Positions 17,415 through 25,910 of a stretch of DNA of 64,000 bases are shown here, in pieces. Where the stretch lies: positions 930,001 through 994,000 of the forward strand of contig NZ_QBUG01000001.1 of the NCBI RefSeq assembly GCF_003058225.1, written 5' to 3'. Both the position numbers and the translations under genes were made by a program. Numbering within the stretch: the first letter of the stretch is position 1; each line of letters opens with the position of its first letter. This DNA is from Promicromonospora sp. AC04 (GTDB lineage: Bacteria; Actinomycetota; Actinomycetes; Actinomycetales; Cellulomonadaceae). A model generated the notes under the pieces. The model saw nothing but the letters and a program-made list of their open reading frames with translations. It was not told the DNA's origin and searched no databases.

Positions 17415-19022
17415 ATGAGCTTCAGCACCCGACGAAGGATCGTCATTGCGGTCATGGCGGTCGCCACGACCGCTGCAACCCTTCTGAGCACCACATACGT
17501 CCAGGACCGGCAGATCGAACGGGGCGATCAGGATCGTCCCGGGTTCACGATCGTCAGCACCAGCGACGGGGCGCTGCGTGGCAGCGTCGAGCGCGACCGT
17601 CGCGAGTTCCTGGGTGTGCCGTACGCCGCACCCCCGGGCCGCTGGGAGCGACCCACGGAGGTCGAACCGTGGCGGGGCGTCCGCGACGCCACCGTGCCGG
17701 GCGCCGAGTGCGTCCAGCAGGCGGTGTTCTGGCGCCCGGGGCATGCGGCAAGCACCACGGAGGACTGCCTGTTCCTTGACGTGTACACGCCCCGCGACAT
17801 CACGAAAGACGCTCCCGTCGTGGTCTTCTTCCACGGCGGGGGCAGCATCAACGGGTCGTCCCAGGACGCGGTCCCCGCGCGCATGGCGGCGCGGGGCGAC
17901 GCCGTCGTGGTCTCCGCGAGCTACCGTCTCGGCCTCATGGGCGGGCTGTACCTGCCGGAGCTCGACAACGAGTCCCCCGACGGTGAGTCGGGCGGCAACT
18001 ACGGCAACCTCGACAAGATCCAAGCCTTGCGCTGGGTCCAGGACAACGCTGCGGCGTTCGGGGGCGATGCCGACAACGTGACGATCGCCGGCCAGTCCGC
18101 AGGCGCGGGCGCCGTCTGCTTCCTGCTGGCGTCGCCGAGTGCGGAGGGCCTGTTCGACCGGGCGGTCATCGAGAGCTCGGGAAGCTGCGGCTCCACGGTC
18201 TCTGCGGAGGCAGCCGCAGCGCGGGGCGCCCGGGTGGCCGAGCACCTCGGCTGCACGGACGAGTCGGAGCGGCTCGCGTGCCTGCGCGCCAAGCCCGCCG
18301 AGGACGTACTGGCCGCGCAGGTCGACCTCGGCGTCGGAAGCTCGACCGTGCCCGGTGGCGCCGACCTTCCTCTTGCGCCCGCCGATGCCTTCGCCGCCGG
18401 TGACTTCAACGAGGTGCCCGTCATCTACGGCACCACCCGCAACGAGGACCGAGCGTTCGTGTACGAGCAGAACGATCTCGTCGCACAGCCCCTGCCCGCG
18501 AGCAGGTACGAGGCCACGGTGCGCGCCGAGCACGGCGACGCCGCCGAGGCGCTGCTCACCGCGTACCCGCTGGGCGACTTCGACACGCCCGGGCTCGCCC
18601 TCGCCCAGCTCGGCACAGACGAGCGGGTCTGCACGGGGCAGCCGGTCCTCGACGCCCTGGCGACGCACGTACCGACCTACGCCTACGAGTTTCAGGACGA
18701 GACCGCGCCCGGCCGTCCCTACATGACCGTGCCGTCGTCCTTCCCGATCGGCACCGGCCATTCCTCGGAACTTGCGTACCTCTGGGGCTCCGCGACCGGC
18801 GAGCCGCTCGACCCGGTCCAGCTGCGACTGTCGGCGCTCATGATCGACTACTGGACGCAGTTCGCACGCTCCGGTGATCCGAACGACCGGGGCGTGCCGA
18901 CGTGGCCCACCGCCGACGACGGCGAGCGACTGGCGCTCCAGTCGGGCGGGCGGACCGAGGTCATGACCGGCAGCGACTTCCGCGCCAGGCACCGCTGCGA
19001 CGTGTGGGAGTCGATTGCCTGA
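17415..19022 (+). CDS. Secreted type-B carboxylesterase, second copy
   Basis: A 535-residue paralogue of the preceding esterase. The N-terminus (TRRRIVIAVMAVATTAATLLS) is a signal peptide or signal anchor. The catalytic serine is S228 in AGQSAGAG, the oxyanion loop is VVFFHGGGSINGS, the acid sits in GTTRNEDRAF and the histidine in IGTGHSSELAYLWG. The cysteine motif TEDCLFLDVY is kept. Spacing of 128 bases to the first copy, same strand and shared architecture suggest an old tandem duplication with divergence, so the two probably take different esters. A GGTGAAC-rich leader, GAGAGGTGAACG, provides the ribosome site before ATG 17415. Confidence 0.9.
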   Translation: MSFSTRRRIVIAVMAVATTAATLLSTTYVQDRQIERGDQDRPGFTIVSTSDGALRGSVERDRREFLGVPYAAPPGRWERPTEVEPWRGVRDATVPGAECVQQAVFWRPGHAASTTEDCLFLDVYTPRDITKDAPVVVFFHGGGSINGSSQDAVPARMAARGDAVVVSASYRLGLMGGLYLPELDNESPDGESGGNYGNLDKIQALRWVQDNAAAFGGDADNVTIAGQSAGAGAVCFLLASPSAEGLFDRAVIESSGSCGSTVSAEAAAARGARVAEHLGCTDESERLACLRAKPAEDVLAAQVDLGVGSSTVPGGADLPLAPADAFAAGDFNEVPVIYGTTRNEDRAFVYEQNDLVAQPLPASRYEATVRAEHGDAAEALLTAYPLGDFDTPGLALAQLGTDERVCTGQPVLDALATHVPTYAYEFQDETAPGRPYMTVPSSFPIGTGHSSELAYLWGSATGEPLDPVQLRLSALMIDYWTQFARSGDPNDRGVPTWPTADDGERLALQSGGRTEVMTGSDFRARHRCDVWESIA

Positions 19023-19026
19023 TCCG

Positions 19027-19046
19027 GACCGCCATCTCCGGCGGTC
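19027..19046. terminator. Hairpin between convergent esterase and LysR genes
   Basis: 7-bp arms GACCGCC (19027-19033) and GGCGGTC (19040-19046) enclose a 6-base loop in the 32-base gap between the two stop codons. It probably ends transcription from both sides. Confidence 0.55.
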
Positions 19047-19054
19047 GCACGGGG

Positions 19055-19966
19055 CTACTCCGCCGGCTCGCCCATGACCCGGCGGAGCAGCCCCGCCACA
19101 CCGGGATTCGTGGATGCACCCGGCCGGGAGAGCACAAGAGCACGCAGGGGCCGCGGCTCGGGATCGAGGCGGCGCACGACGACGTCGAACCGCGCCAGGC
19201 TCGCCCGGTCCGGGTCTGGCAGGATCGCGCGCGCGATGCCGGCCTCGACGAGCGGCAGCCCCGCCTGGATGGTCTCGACCGTGCGCACCGAGCCCGGCGT
19301 GATGCCATGGCGGCGGAAGGTCGCGTCGACCGCCTCGGGGAGGCTCGGGACCGCCGGCGAGCGCCGGGGCAGCAGCATGTGCGCGCCGTCGAACGCGCGC
19401 AGCGGGAACGGGTCGAGCGCGCCGTGCTCCTCCGGCGGCAGCGCCGCCACGAGCGGGACGGGCCCCCAGTCGTGGACGGCGAGCGTCCCCCGGTGCCGCG
19501 CAGCGAACCGCTGGGGGTCTGCGACCACGACGGCGGCCAGGTCGGCCGCACGCTGCTGCACCATCTCGACGGCGGTCCAGGGCGGCGGGTCCACGAGCCG
19601 CACCTCCAGGTCGGGCGACTGGCGGGCGTGGGCGCGCAGCAGGGCCGGCACGCGGTGCCACATGAGCTGGGGCACCGCCGCCAGCGTGACCGTCCCCGCC
19701 AGCCCCGCACCGAACCTCCGCAGCTCCGCGACGATGTCGTCGACGTCACCGAGCAGGCGCGAGGCGGCGTCGAGCAGGTAGTGCCCCGCGCTCGTCGGCT
19801 CGACTCCTCGTGGCGAACGCACCAGGAGGGGCACGCCCACCTCCTTCTCCAGCTTCGCGATGGCGACGCTCAGGGGCGGCTGGGAGAGGTGCAGCTCCGC
19901 TGCTGCGGCAGTGAGCGACCCGGCCCCCACCACCGTGGTGAAGTACCGAAGCTGGCGCAGTTCCAT
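19055..19966 (-). CDS. LysR-family transcriptional regulator
   Basis: A 303-residue LTTR. The N-terminal helix-turn-helix reads MELRQLRYFTTVVGAGSLTA through LSQPPLSVAIAKLEKEVG, and the rest is a periplasmic-binding-like effector domain. The start was set at ATG 19966, which begins the standard MELRQLRYF; an upstream in-frame start at 19987 would fall on the likely operator. It is divergent from the ring-cleavage operon beginning at 20113, the usual arrangement for a LysR activator. LTTRs normally bind a pathway intermediate and activate from a T-N11-A site, one of which lies in the gap. Confidence 0.92.
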   Translation of the reverse strand: MELRQLRYFTTVVGAGSLTAAAAELHLSQPPLSVAIAKLEKEVGVPLLVRSPRGVEPTSAGHYLLDAASRLLGDVDDIVAELRRFGAGLAGTVTLAAVPQLMWHRVPALLRAHARQSPDLEVRLVDPPPWTAVEMVQQRAADLAAVVVADPQRFAARHRGTLAVHDWGPVPLVAALPPEEHGALDPFPLRAFDGAHMLLPRRSPAVPSLPEAVDATFRRHGITPGSVRTVETIQAGLPLVEAGIARAILPDPDRASLARFDVVVRRLDPEPRPLRALVLSRPGASTNPGVAGLLRRVMGEPAE

Positions 19967-19995
19967 ATGCCAAGGATAGAACGGCACCCGGTGCG

Positions 19996-20010
19996 ATACG
20001 CCTGATGTAT
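19996..20010. promoter_or_regulatory. LysR-type T-N11-A site
   Basis: ATAC-7-GTAT (19996-20010) is an interrupted palindrome with the T-N11-A form of LysR binding sites, 30 bases from the LysR start and about 100 from the dioxygenase start. A nearby GCACC-C-GGTGC palindrome may be a second half-site region. No experiment supports it; position and symmetry do. Confidence 0.5.
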
Positions 20011-20112
20011 GACTGCCCTTGGAGATTCGTTCTTCCCTGCGGTGCCGCCTCGGTGCGACCCTGGCGATCGCAGGGCCCTCCCCGTACCTGCAGCTGTAGG
20101 AAGGAGCCGACG

Positions 20113-21108
20113 ATGCTTCCCGTCACCAACCCCGATCCGACATTCGCGCTCACCCGCGCCAGCCACGTCACGATGTCCGTCACGAACCTGGAGCGCAGCC
20201 GCGACTTCTACCGCGACGTCGTCGGCCTGGTGGTCACCGAGGAAAGCGACCATGCGGTCTACCTGCGCGGCCTCGAGGAGGCGGCGCACCACTCGCTGGT
20301 CCTGGAGCGCGCCGACCGGGCCCACGCCCGGCGCATCGGCCTGCGCGTACGCACGGCTGACGACGTCGTTGCTGCCGAGCGGTTCTGCAAGGCCGCCAAC
20401 CTTCAGTTCGAGCGACTGGAGCGGCCCCATCAGGGGCCCACCCTGCAGTTCCGCGACCCCGTCGGCACACTCGTCGAGCTGACCTCCGAGATGGACGTCG
20501 TCCCCCGCAAGATGCAGGACTACCACGAGTACCGATCGGGTGCGCCGCAGCGCATCGACCACTACCAGGTGGTCACGTACGACGTGCAGACCGCGACGGA
20601 CTTCTGGGCGGGTCTGGGGATGCGGATGTCGGAGTACACCGCCAAGGACGACACCGACGAGCTGTGGGGCACGTGGTTGGAGTGCAAGGGCAACACCCAC
20701 GACCTGGTGTTCACCAACGGCAAGGGCCCCCGCCTGCACCACTTCGCGTTCGCCGTCCCGGACGCCACCTCCCTCATCCACGCCGCCGACGTGGCCGGTG
20801 CGCTCGGCTTCGGCGACGAGATCGACCGCGGTCCCGGGCGGCACGGCATCAGCAATGCGCTGTTCCTGTACCTTCGCGACCCCGACCAGCACCGCGTGGA
20901 GCTCTTCAACACGCACTACCAGTTCATGGACCTGGAGACCCCGCCGATCCGCTGGGACGTCACCGACCCGCGCAGGGCCCAGCTCTGGGGTATGCCCGCC
21001 TCGCGCCGCTGGTTCTTCGAGGCCAGCGAGTTCCCCGGCGAGGAGGTCCAGGAGCCCACCTTGCACGCCACGCCGGCCACGCTCGAGGACTACCTGGGGA
21101 TCCACTGA
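20113..21108 (+). CDS. Extradiol ring-cleavage dioxygenase of the homoprotocatechuate 2,3-dioxygenase type (VOC)
   Basis: A 331-residue two-domain vicinal-oxygen-chelate protein. By comparison from memory with Brevibacterium homoprotocatechuate 2,3-dioxygenase, the iron ligands are H150, H210 and E263, and second-shell residues W188, H196, R239, H244 and Y253 are kept. The lid residue equivalent to R293 is alanine (A289), so the side chain recognised on the catechol may differ. The enzyme would open a catechol next to a hydroxyl to give a hydroxymuconic semialdehyde. The start ATG follows GGAAGGAG by six bases and begins the operon with the RraA-type, hydratase and aldolase genes. Control is probably by the divergent LysR. 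Confidence 0.92.
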   Translation: MLPVTNPDPTFALTRASHVTMSVTNLERSRDFYRDVVGLVVTEESDHAVYLRGLEEAAHHSLVLERADRAHARRIGLRVRTADDVVAAERFCKAANLQFERLERPHQGPTLQFRDPVGTLVELTSEMDVVPRKMQDYHEYRSGAPQRIDHYQVVTYDVQTATDFWAGLGMRMSEYTAKDDTDELWGTWLECKGNTHDLVFTNGKGPRLHHFAFAVPDATSLIHAADVAGALGFGDEIDRGPGRHGISNALFLYLRDPDQHRVELFNTHYQFMDLETPPIRWDVTDPRRAQLWGMPASRRWFFEASEFPGEEVQEPTLHATPATLEDYLGIH

Positions 21109-21109
21109 C

Positions 21110-21853
21110 ATGACGACCGACCACCCCACGACGGCGCCAGGCACCCTGTCCGCAGGACTCCGCGACCGGCTGCTGCGCACTCCCGTAGCCGCGCTCTCCG
21201 CCGAGCTGCGGCGCCGCGGGCTGGACGACGTGACGATCGACGGCCCTCGCCCCCTGCACCCGGAAGCGAAGATGGTCGGCGTCGCCCGCACCCTTCGACT
21301 CGTTCCGCATCGCGTGGACCTGTTCGCGCAGCACGGCGGCGGCCAGAACGCACAGAAGCGTGCGTTCGACGCCGTCGGACCCGGTGAGGTCCTGGTGATC
21401 GAGGCGCGGGGCGAGACCGGCTCGGCCACGCTCGGCGACATCCTCGCCCTGCGCGCGCACGTCCGTGGTGCGGCAGGCATCGTGACCGACGGTGGGGTGC
21501 GCGACGTCGCCGCCGTCACCGCGGTCGGGCTGCCGGTCTACTGCCTGGGTGCCCACCCGGCCGTGCTCGGCCGAAGGCACGTCCCATGGGAGACCGGCGG
21601 CGTTGTCGTATGCGGCGGGACCACCGTCCTGCCGGGCGACGTGCTGGTGGGCGACGCGGACGGCGTCGTCGTCGTCCCGACCGACCTCGTCGAGGACGTG
21701 GTCGCCGCTGCGCTCACCAAGGAGGCCGAGGATGCTTGGGTCGCCGAACGCGTCGCCGAGGGCCACCCCGTGCACGGTCTGTTCCCGATGAATGCCGAGT
21801 GGCGCGCCAGGTACGAGGCGTCCCAGGAAGCCAGGACGGAGGACGCGTCGTGA
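21110..21853 (+). CDS. RraA/HMG-aldolase-family protein
   Basis: A 247-residue protein of the RraA fold. The key motif GIVTDGGVRD holds the Arg-Asp pair used by 4-hydroxy-4-methyl-2-oxoglutarate and 4-carboxy-4-hydroxy-2-oxoadipate aldolases to bind pyruvate and metal; GDVLVGDADGVVVVP follows. Members split 2-oxo-4-hydroxy acids or decarboxylate oxaloacetate. It starts one base after the dioxygenase stop and overlaps the hydratase start by GTGA. The operon already has a class II HpaI-type aldolase, so this protein may act as an oxaloacetate or pathway-specific decarboxylase. RNase-inhibitor function of E. coli RraA is unlikely here. Confidence 0.87.
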   Translation: MTTDHPTTAPGTLSAGLRDRLLRTPVAALSAELRRRGLDDVTIDGPRPLHPEAKMVGVARTLRLVPHRVDLFAQHGGGQNAQKRAFDAVGPGEVLVIEARGETGSATLGDILALRAHVRGAAGIVTDGGVRDVAAVTAVGLPVYCLGAHPAVLGRRHVPWETGGVVVCGGTTVLPGDVLVGDADGVVVVPTDLVEDVVAAALTKEAEDAWVAERVAEGHPVHGLFPMNAEWRARYEASQEARTEDAS

Positions 21854-22638
21854 CGCTCGCCGACGAGACGATCACCGCGCTCGCCGCGGAGCTGGCCGAG
21901 GCGCACCGTACACGCAGAGTGATCCCCCGGATCACGTCCCGGTACCCCGAGGCGACGGTCGAGGACTCCTACGCGATCCAGGGTGTGTGGCGCGACGCCC
22001 GGCTCGCTGCCGGCAGCCGCCTCGTGGGCCGGAAGATCGGCCTGACCTCGCGCGCCATGCAGGCCGCGACGGGCATCACCGAACCCGACTACGGCGTCAT
22101 GTTCGAGGACACTCTTTGGGAGAACGGCGCCGTGATCCCCGCCGACGCCTACTCCAACGTGCGCATCGAAGTCGAGCTCGCCTTCGTCCTGGCCGCTCCC
22201 CTCGAAGGCCCGCACTGCAGCGTGTTCGACGTGCTGCGGGCCACCGAGTACGTGACTCCTGCCCTGGAGATCCTCAACTCGCACATCGAGCTGCAGGGGC
22301 GCACCATCGTCGACACGATCGCGGACAACGCCGCCTACGGCGGCATTGTGCTGGGCGGGCGCCCGGTCCGGCCCGACGACGTCGACCTGCGCTGGATCTC
22401 GGCCCTGCTGTACCGGAACGAGGCCATCGAGGAGACCGGAGTCGCCGCCGGCGTCCTCAACCATCCGGCCACGGGCGTGGCCTGGCTCGCGAACAAGCTC
22501 CACCAGCACGACACACGCCTGGAGGCCGGCGAGATCATCCTGGCAGGGTCGTTCACCCGGCCCGTATGGGTCTGTGCCGGCGACTCCGTGCTGTGCGACT
22601 ACGGACCGATGGGAACCATCACATGCCGCTTCCTCTGA
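21850..22638 (+). CDS. 2-oxopent-4-enoate / 2-oxohept-4-ene-dioate hydratase (MhpD/HpaH family)
   Basis: A 262-residue hydratase of the FAH-like MhpD/HpaH family. The blocks [12 protein letters not shown] (residues ~59-70), [10 protein letters not shown] with its metal-binding acidic pair, and [26 protein letters not shown] near the C-terminus are diagnostic. It adds water to a 2-hydroxy-2,4-dienoate, giving a 4-hydroxy-2-oxo acid for the next enzyme. The start is GTG at 21850, overlapping the RraA-family stop, and its end overlaps the aldolase start by 16 bases. Together with the dioxygenase and aldolase it gives the lower meta-cleavage pathway. HpaH-type or MhpD-type substrate cannot be separated by eye. 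Confidence 0.92.
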   Translation: MTLADETITALAAELAEAHRTRRVIPRITSRYPEATVEDSYAIQGVWRDARLAAGSRLVGRKIGLTSRAMQAATGITEPDYGVMFEDTLWENGAVIPADAYSNVRIEVELAFVLAAPLEGPHCSVFDVLRATEYVTPALEILNSHIELQGRTIVDTIADNAAYGGIVLGGRPVRPDDVDLRWISALLYRNEAIEETGVAAGVLNHPATGVAWLANKLHQHDTRLEAGEIILAGSFTRPVWVCAGDSVLCDYGPMGTITCRFL

Positions 22639-23423
22639 GCCCCACCTTCCGCTCCGTGCTGGGCGGCGCGACCCGCCCGCTCGCCGGGATGTGGGTCTGC
22701 ACCGGCAGCCCGCTCGTGGCCGAGATCTGCGCGGGCGGCGGCCTGGACTGGCTGCTGATCGACATGGAGCACGGACCCAACGGTCTCGGATCGGTGCTCG
22801 CCCAGCTCCAGGCGGTGGCCGCCTACCCGCCCGTCCCCGTGGTCCGCGTCCCGGCCAACGACGCCGTGACCATCAAGCAGGTGCTCGACCTCGGCGCCCA
22901 GAACATCCTCGTGCCCATGGTGTCGTCCGCCGACGATGCTCGCGCGGCCGTCGAAGCCGTGCGCTATCCCCCGCGCGGCCGCCGCGGCGTCGGCTCGGCG
23001 CTCGCGCGCTCCGCGCGCTGGAACAGGGTGGACGGCTACCTCGCCGACGCGGACGAGCACGTCTCGCTCTACGTGCAGGTCGAGAACGTCGATGGCGTCG
23101 ACGCGGCGGCCGAGATCGCCGCCGTCGACGGCGTGGACGGCGTCTTCGTCGGCCCTTCGGACCTCGCCGCGTCGATGGGGTTCCTGGGACGGCAGACCCA
23201 CCCGGACGTCATTGCCGCCGTGCTCCGTGCCTTCGCAGCCGTCCGGGTCACCGGCACCCCTGTCGGGGTCAACGCCTTCGACCCCGCTGTCGCCGACGCC
23301 TATCTAGCGGCCGGCGCATCCTTCGTGCTCGTGGGCGCGGACGTCGCGCTGCTCGCACGTGGTGCCGAGGAGCTCGCCGCGCGGTTCGGCGGCTCGGCGG
23401 CCCCTGAACGCGCCGGCTACTAA
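22623..23423 (+). CDS. HpcH/HpaI-family class II aldolase (4-hydroxy-2-oxoheptanedioate aldolase type)
   Basis: A 266-residue (beta/alpha)8 aldolase. The family residues are visible: DMEHGPN (base His and metal-side acid), VRVP (pyruvate-binding Arg), QVEN (metal Glu) and VFVGPSDLAAS (metal Asp). It cleaves 4-hydroxy-2-oxo acids into pyruvate and an aldehyde; with the homoprotocatechuate series this aldehyde is succinic semialdehyde, which the dehydrogenase at 933-2414 could oxidise. The ATG at 22623 lies inside the hydratase gene. It ends the rightward operon, 18 bases from the convergent O-demethylase gene. Confidence 0.93.
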   Translation: MPLPLSPTFRSVLGGATRPLAGMWVCTGSPLVAEICAGGGLDWLLIDMEHGPNGLGSVLAQLQAVAAYPPVPVVRVPANDAVTIKQVLDLGAQNILVPMVSSADDARAAVEAVRYPPRGRRGVGSALARSARWNRVDGYLADADEHVSLYVQVENVDGVDAAAEIAAVDGVDGVFVGPSDLAASMGFLGRQTHPDVIAAVLRAFAAVRVTGTPVGVNAFDPAVADAYLAAGASFVLVGADVALLARGAEELAARFGGSAAPERAGY

Positions 23424-23441
23424 CCCTTCTCGGCGACCTGG

Positions 23442-24830
23442 CTAGAGGGTGGTGACGTCAACGCGCCGGTTGTCGGGCTTGAACGGCAGCGTGCTGACGG
23501 TGGCCCGGATCTCTCGCTGGGGCGTGCCGGGCCGCCCCCACACCACGGTGACCTCGGTGCCGGGAGCCGTGTGCTCGCGGTCGAGCACGGACAGCGAAAT
23601 GGTCTCTCCGACCGAGATGCTCAGCGAGCGTCCCGACGAGACGCCCACCCCGACATCACCCATCAACACCTGGTCGAAACTCATTCCCTGGTACCTCGGC
23701 AGCTCCATCGAGTCCACGGGGCCTTCCGTCGCAAAGGGCCCTTCGCCCAGAACCTGAGCGACATCGGCGTGGTCCCAGACGAGTCCGACCAGCGAGCGGC
23801 CCGGTCCACCAGCGGCGGCATCAGCGGCCAGTGCCTCGCGACCAAGGAAGTCGTGCGCGCCCACGGCGCGGCCACCCCAGCCGAGCTCCCCAGGCTTCCG
23901 GAAGAAGTCAGCCACTCCCGACGGCACGTAGCTGCCCATCATCGGCCGCTGCCGGAACTGGGTCGGCGCCCCGGGAGTGACGATCGACGACGGGAGGTAG
24001 TCGAGACCGTTCGTCGCGATGCCGGACTCGATGTGCTGCACGGACTGGCTGCGGTAGCCGAGCTGTCGAATGCCGTGACCCGCGCCCGCCTCGAGCAGGA
24101 GCGACCACACGGCGCTCCCGACAGCTGACGGCCCGTGGAGCTCATATCCGAGCTCCCCGGAGATCCCCGTGCGCAGGACCCGCACCGACATCCCGCACAG
24201 ATCGACCACCACGCTCCTGTTGAACCGGAGATCCCGGAGCGACTCCCCGATCGCAAGCTCCAGCACCGCGAGCGACGTCGGGCCCTGGACCCCGAAGATG
24301 AAGGTGTCGGGGCTGACGTCGACGGCAACCGCATCCCACCCGCCCGTTCCGAGCTGCCAGCGAAGCCAGTCAGCACTCCCCGCGGTATAGAGAAACTCCT
24401 CCACCCCGAGCCGACACAGGATGCCCTCGGAGGCGACCAGACCGTTCGCGTCGAGCTGGACGCTGTGCTTGACCTGGCCGAGCTCGAACTTGCTCAGGTT
24501 GTTCATCCCCAGCCAGCTCAGGAACGCCAGTGCCTGCGGGCCCGACACCCGGACCTTGTTGAGGGGCGACCAGTCACCGATGTAGCAGGCTTTGGTGTGG
24601 ACCGAGCTCTCTTCGGTCCACGTGGTGAACTCCCACGGCAGGAGCATCTGAGCGAAGTGTCCGTACACCCCGTTGCCGGTCCGGTCCTGCGTCGCGACAC
24701 CCGGGCTGAAGTAGGCGGGCCGCTCCTCCGGAAACGCGCCCTCTCGATTCGCCACGAGCCGTTCGTACGCAGATCGCTGCGGACCTGCCTCCACGTCACC
24801 GGCCGGACGGGTTCCTCCAGTGGTCGTCAT
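23442..24830 (-). CDS. GcvT-fold aminomethyltransferase family protein, LigM/DesA-like O-demethylase
   Basis: A 462-residue protein of the glycine-cleavage T-protein fold. Its N-terminal YFSPGVATQDRTGNGVYGHF and TKACYIGDWSPLNKVRVSGP and length resemble LigM/DesA-type aryl O-demethylases better than GcvT (~370 residues). LFTASG-type folate contacts and LRTGISGELGYELHGP are visible, as is a C-terminal barrel domain. LigM enzymes move a methyl group from vanillate or methylgallate to tetrahydrofolate, leaving a catechol. That suits a neighbour that opens catechols. The ATG at 24830 has ribosome site GAGGAGG. Other members of the family act on dimethylsulfoniopropionate or glycine betaine derivatives, so the substrate is inferred from context. 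Confidence 0.82.
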   Translation of the reverse strand: MTTTGGTRPAGDVEAGPQRSAYERLVANREGAFPEERPAYFSPGVATQDRTGNGVYGHFAQMLLPWEFTTWTEESSVHTKACYIGDWSPLNKVRVSGPQALAFLSWLGMNNLSKFELGQVKHSVQLDANGLVASEGILCRLGVEEFLYTAGSADWLRWQLGTGGWDAVAVDVSPDTFIFGVQGPTSLAVLELAIGESLRDLRFNRSVVVDLCGMSVRVLRTGISGELGYELHGPSAVGSAVWSLLLEAGAGHGIRQLGYRSQSVQHIESGIATNGLDYLPSSIVTPGAPTQFRQRPMMGSYVPSGVADFFRKPGELGWGGRAVGAHDFLGREALAADAAAGGPGRSLVGLVWDHADVAQVLGEGPFATEGPVDSMELPRYQGMSFDQVLMGDVGVGVSSGRSLSISVGETISLSVLDREHTAPGTEVTVVWGRPGTPQREIRATVSTLPFKPDNRRVDVTTL

Positions 24831-24862
24831 CGCGACCTCCTCTTCATTGAGCGCGCCTGGAT

Positions 24863-24889
24863 AACTAGAACCATTTAGTTGGATCGTAG
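24863..24889 (-). promoter_or_regulatory. Promoter and operator of the O-demethylase-like gene
   Basis: On the minus strand a -10 element TACGAT (within complement of 24880-24889) is followed directly by the inverted repeat AACTA-8-TAGTT (24863-24880), placing the palindrome at the transcription start. The 10-mer TGGATCGTAG is identical to that around the -10 element at 6769-6778. No good -35 element is visible, which fits activator-dependent control. Confidence 0.4.
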
Positions 24890-25019
24890 CAACGCTCTCG
24901 ACCTTCACCTGGCCGCCGAGACCGCACCGTCTGCATGCTCAGCATGCACGCGGCGTGGGCTCGTCTCACGGGTGCATGCTGTCGCCGGCCGGGTCCTCCG
25001 CCGCTGACGATGGTCACCC

Positions 25020-25910
25020 TCATCCCTTCACCGCCCCTGCCGTGAGGCCGTTGACGAGCTGCTTGCGCAGGACGAAGAACACGATCAGCGCGGGCACCGC
25101 AGCGAGCACCGACCCGGCCATGACGAGGTCGTACTGACGACCCTCTGCCCCGAACAGCGCCTGCAGGCCGAGGGGCACCGTGTAGAACTCGGGCTCGGCC
25201 ACGATGACCAGGGGCCACAGGAGGTTGTTGTACGAGCTCAGGAAGCTCCACACGGCCAGGGCTCCGACAGCAGGACGCAGCAGTGGGAACACCACGGTGA
25301 GGAACGCCCGGAACTCCGAGCACCCGTCGATGCGTGCCGCGTCGAGGATCTCGTCCGGCACGGACTGCTCGGTGTACTGGCGCATCATGAAGATCCCGAA
25401 CGCCGGCGCCACCCACGGAACCACGAGCGCGAAGAACGGGTTGGCGAGCCCCAGCTTGGCGATGAGGATGAACAGCGGGACCACTATCACCGCGAACGGG
25501 ATGGCCATCGACGAGAACATCACGTCGAACAGCAGGTTCTTGCCGCGGAAGTCGTACTTGGCGAACCCGAACCCGGCCAGGGAGCAGAGAAAGACGGTGG
25601 CAGCAGTGCTCACGACCGCGACCACGGTGCTCATCAGCATCCACGACCAGAACGGCTGGGCGGCGAGCAGGTTCGAGTAGTTGTCAAGGGAAGCCGGGGC
25701 CGGCCACAGCGTCGGCGGGAAGGCGAAGATGTCGCTGCGGTCCTTGAAGGACGACGACAGCGCCCACAGCAGGGGGACCACGTAGACGATGGCAAGGGCG
25801 ATGAGGGCCGTGTAGAGCGCGACCCGTGCGGGGCGGGTAGCCCGCCGACGCCGTGCCGGTGCAACGGGCCTGGCCGTCGCCTCTTCGGTGGTGATCAGTG
25901 TGGTGCTCAT
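25020..25910 (-). CDS. Sugar ABC importer permease, MalG type
   Basis: A 296-residue permease with six hydrophobic segments after a short basic tail. The EAA-type coupling motif is EILDAARIDGCSEFRAF (residues ~190-206) followed by the conserved FPLLRP. It forms the second half of the channel with the protein encoded at 25907-26809. The start ATG overlaps the stop of that gene. No ATPase gene is present in this cluster, so a shared MsmK/MalK-type ATPase elsewhere in the genome probably powers it. It is the last gene of the GH35 operon. Confidence 0.9.
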   Translation of the reverse strand: MSTTLITTEEATARPVAPARRRRATRPARVALYTALIALAIVYVVPLLWALSSSFKDRSDIFAFPPTLWPAPASLDNYSNLLAAQPFWSWMLMSTVVAVVSTAATVFLCSLAGFGFAKYDFRGKNLLFDVMFSSMAIPFAVIVVPLFILIAKLGLANPFFALVVPWVAPAFGIFMMRQYTEQSVPDEILDAARIDGCSEFRAFLTVVFPLLRPAVGALAVWSFLSSYNNLLWPLVIVAEPEFYTVPLGLQALFGAEGRQYDLVMAGSVLAAVPALIVFFVLRKQLVNGLTAGAVKG

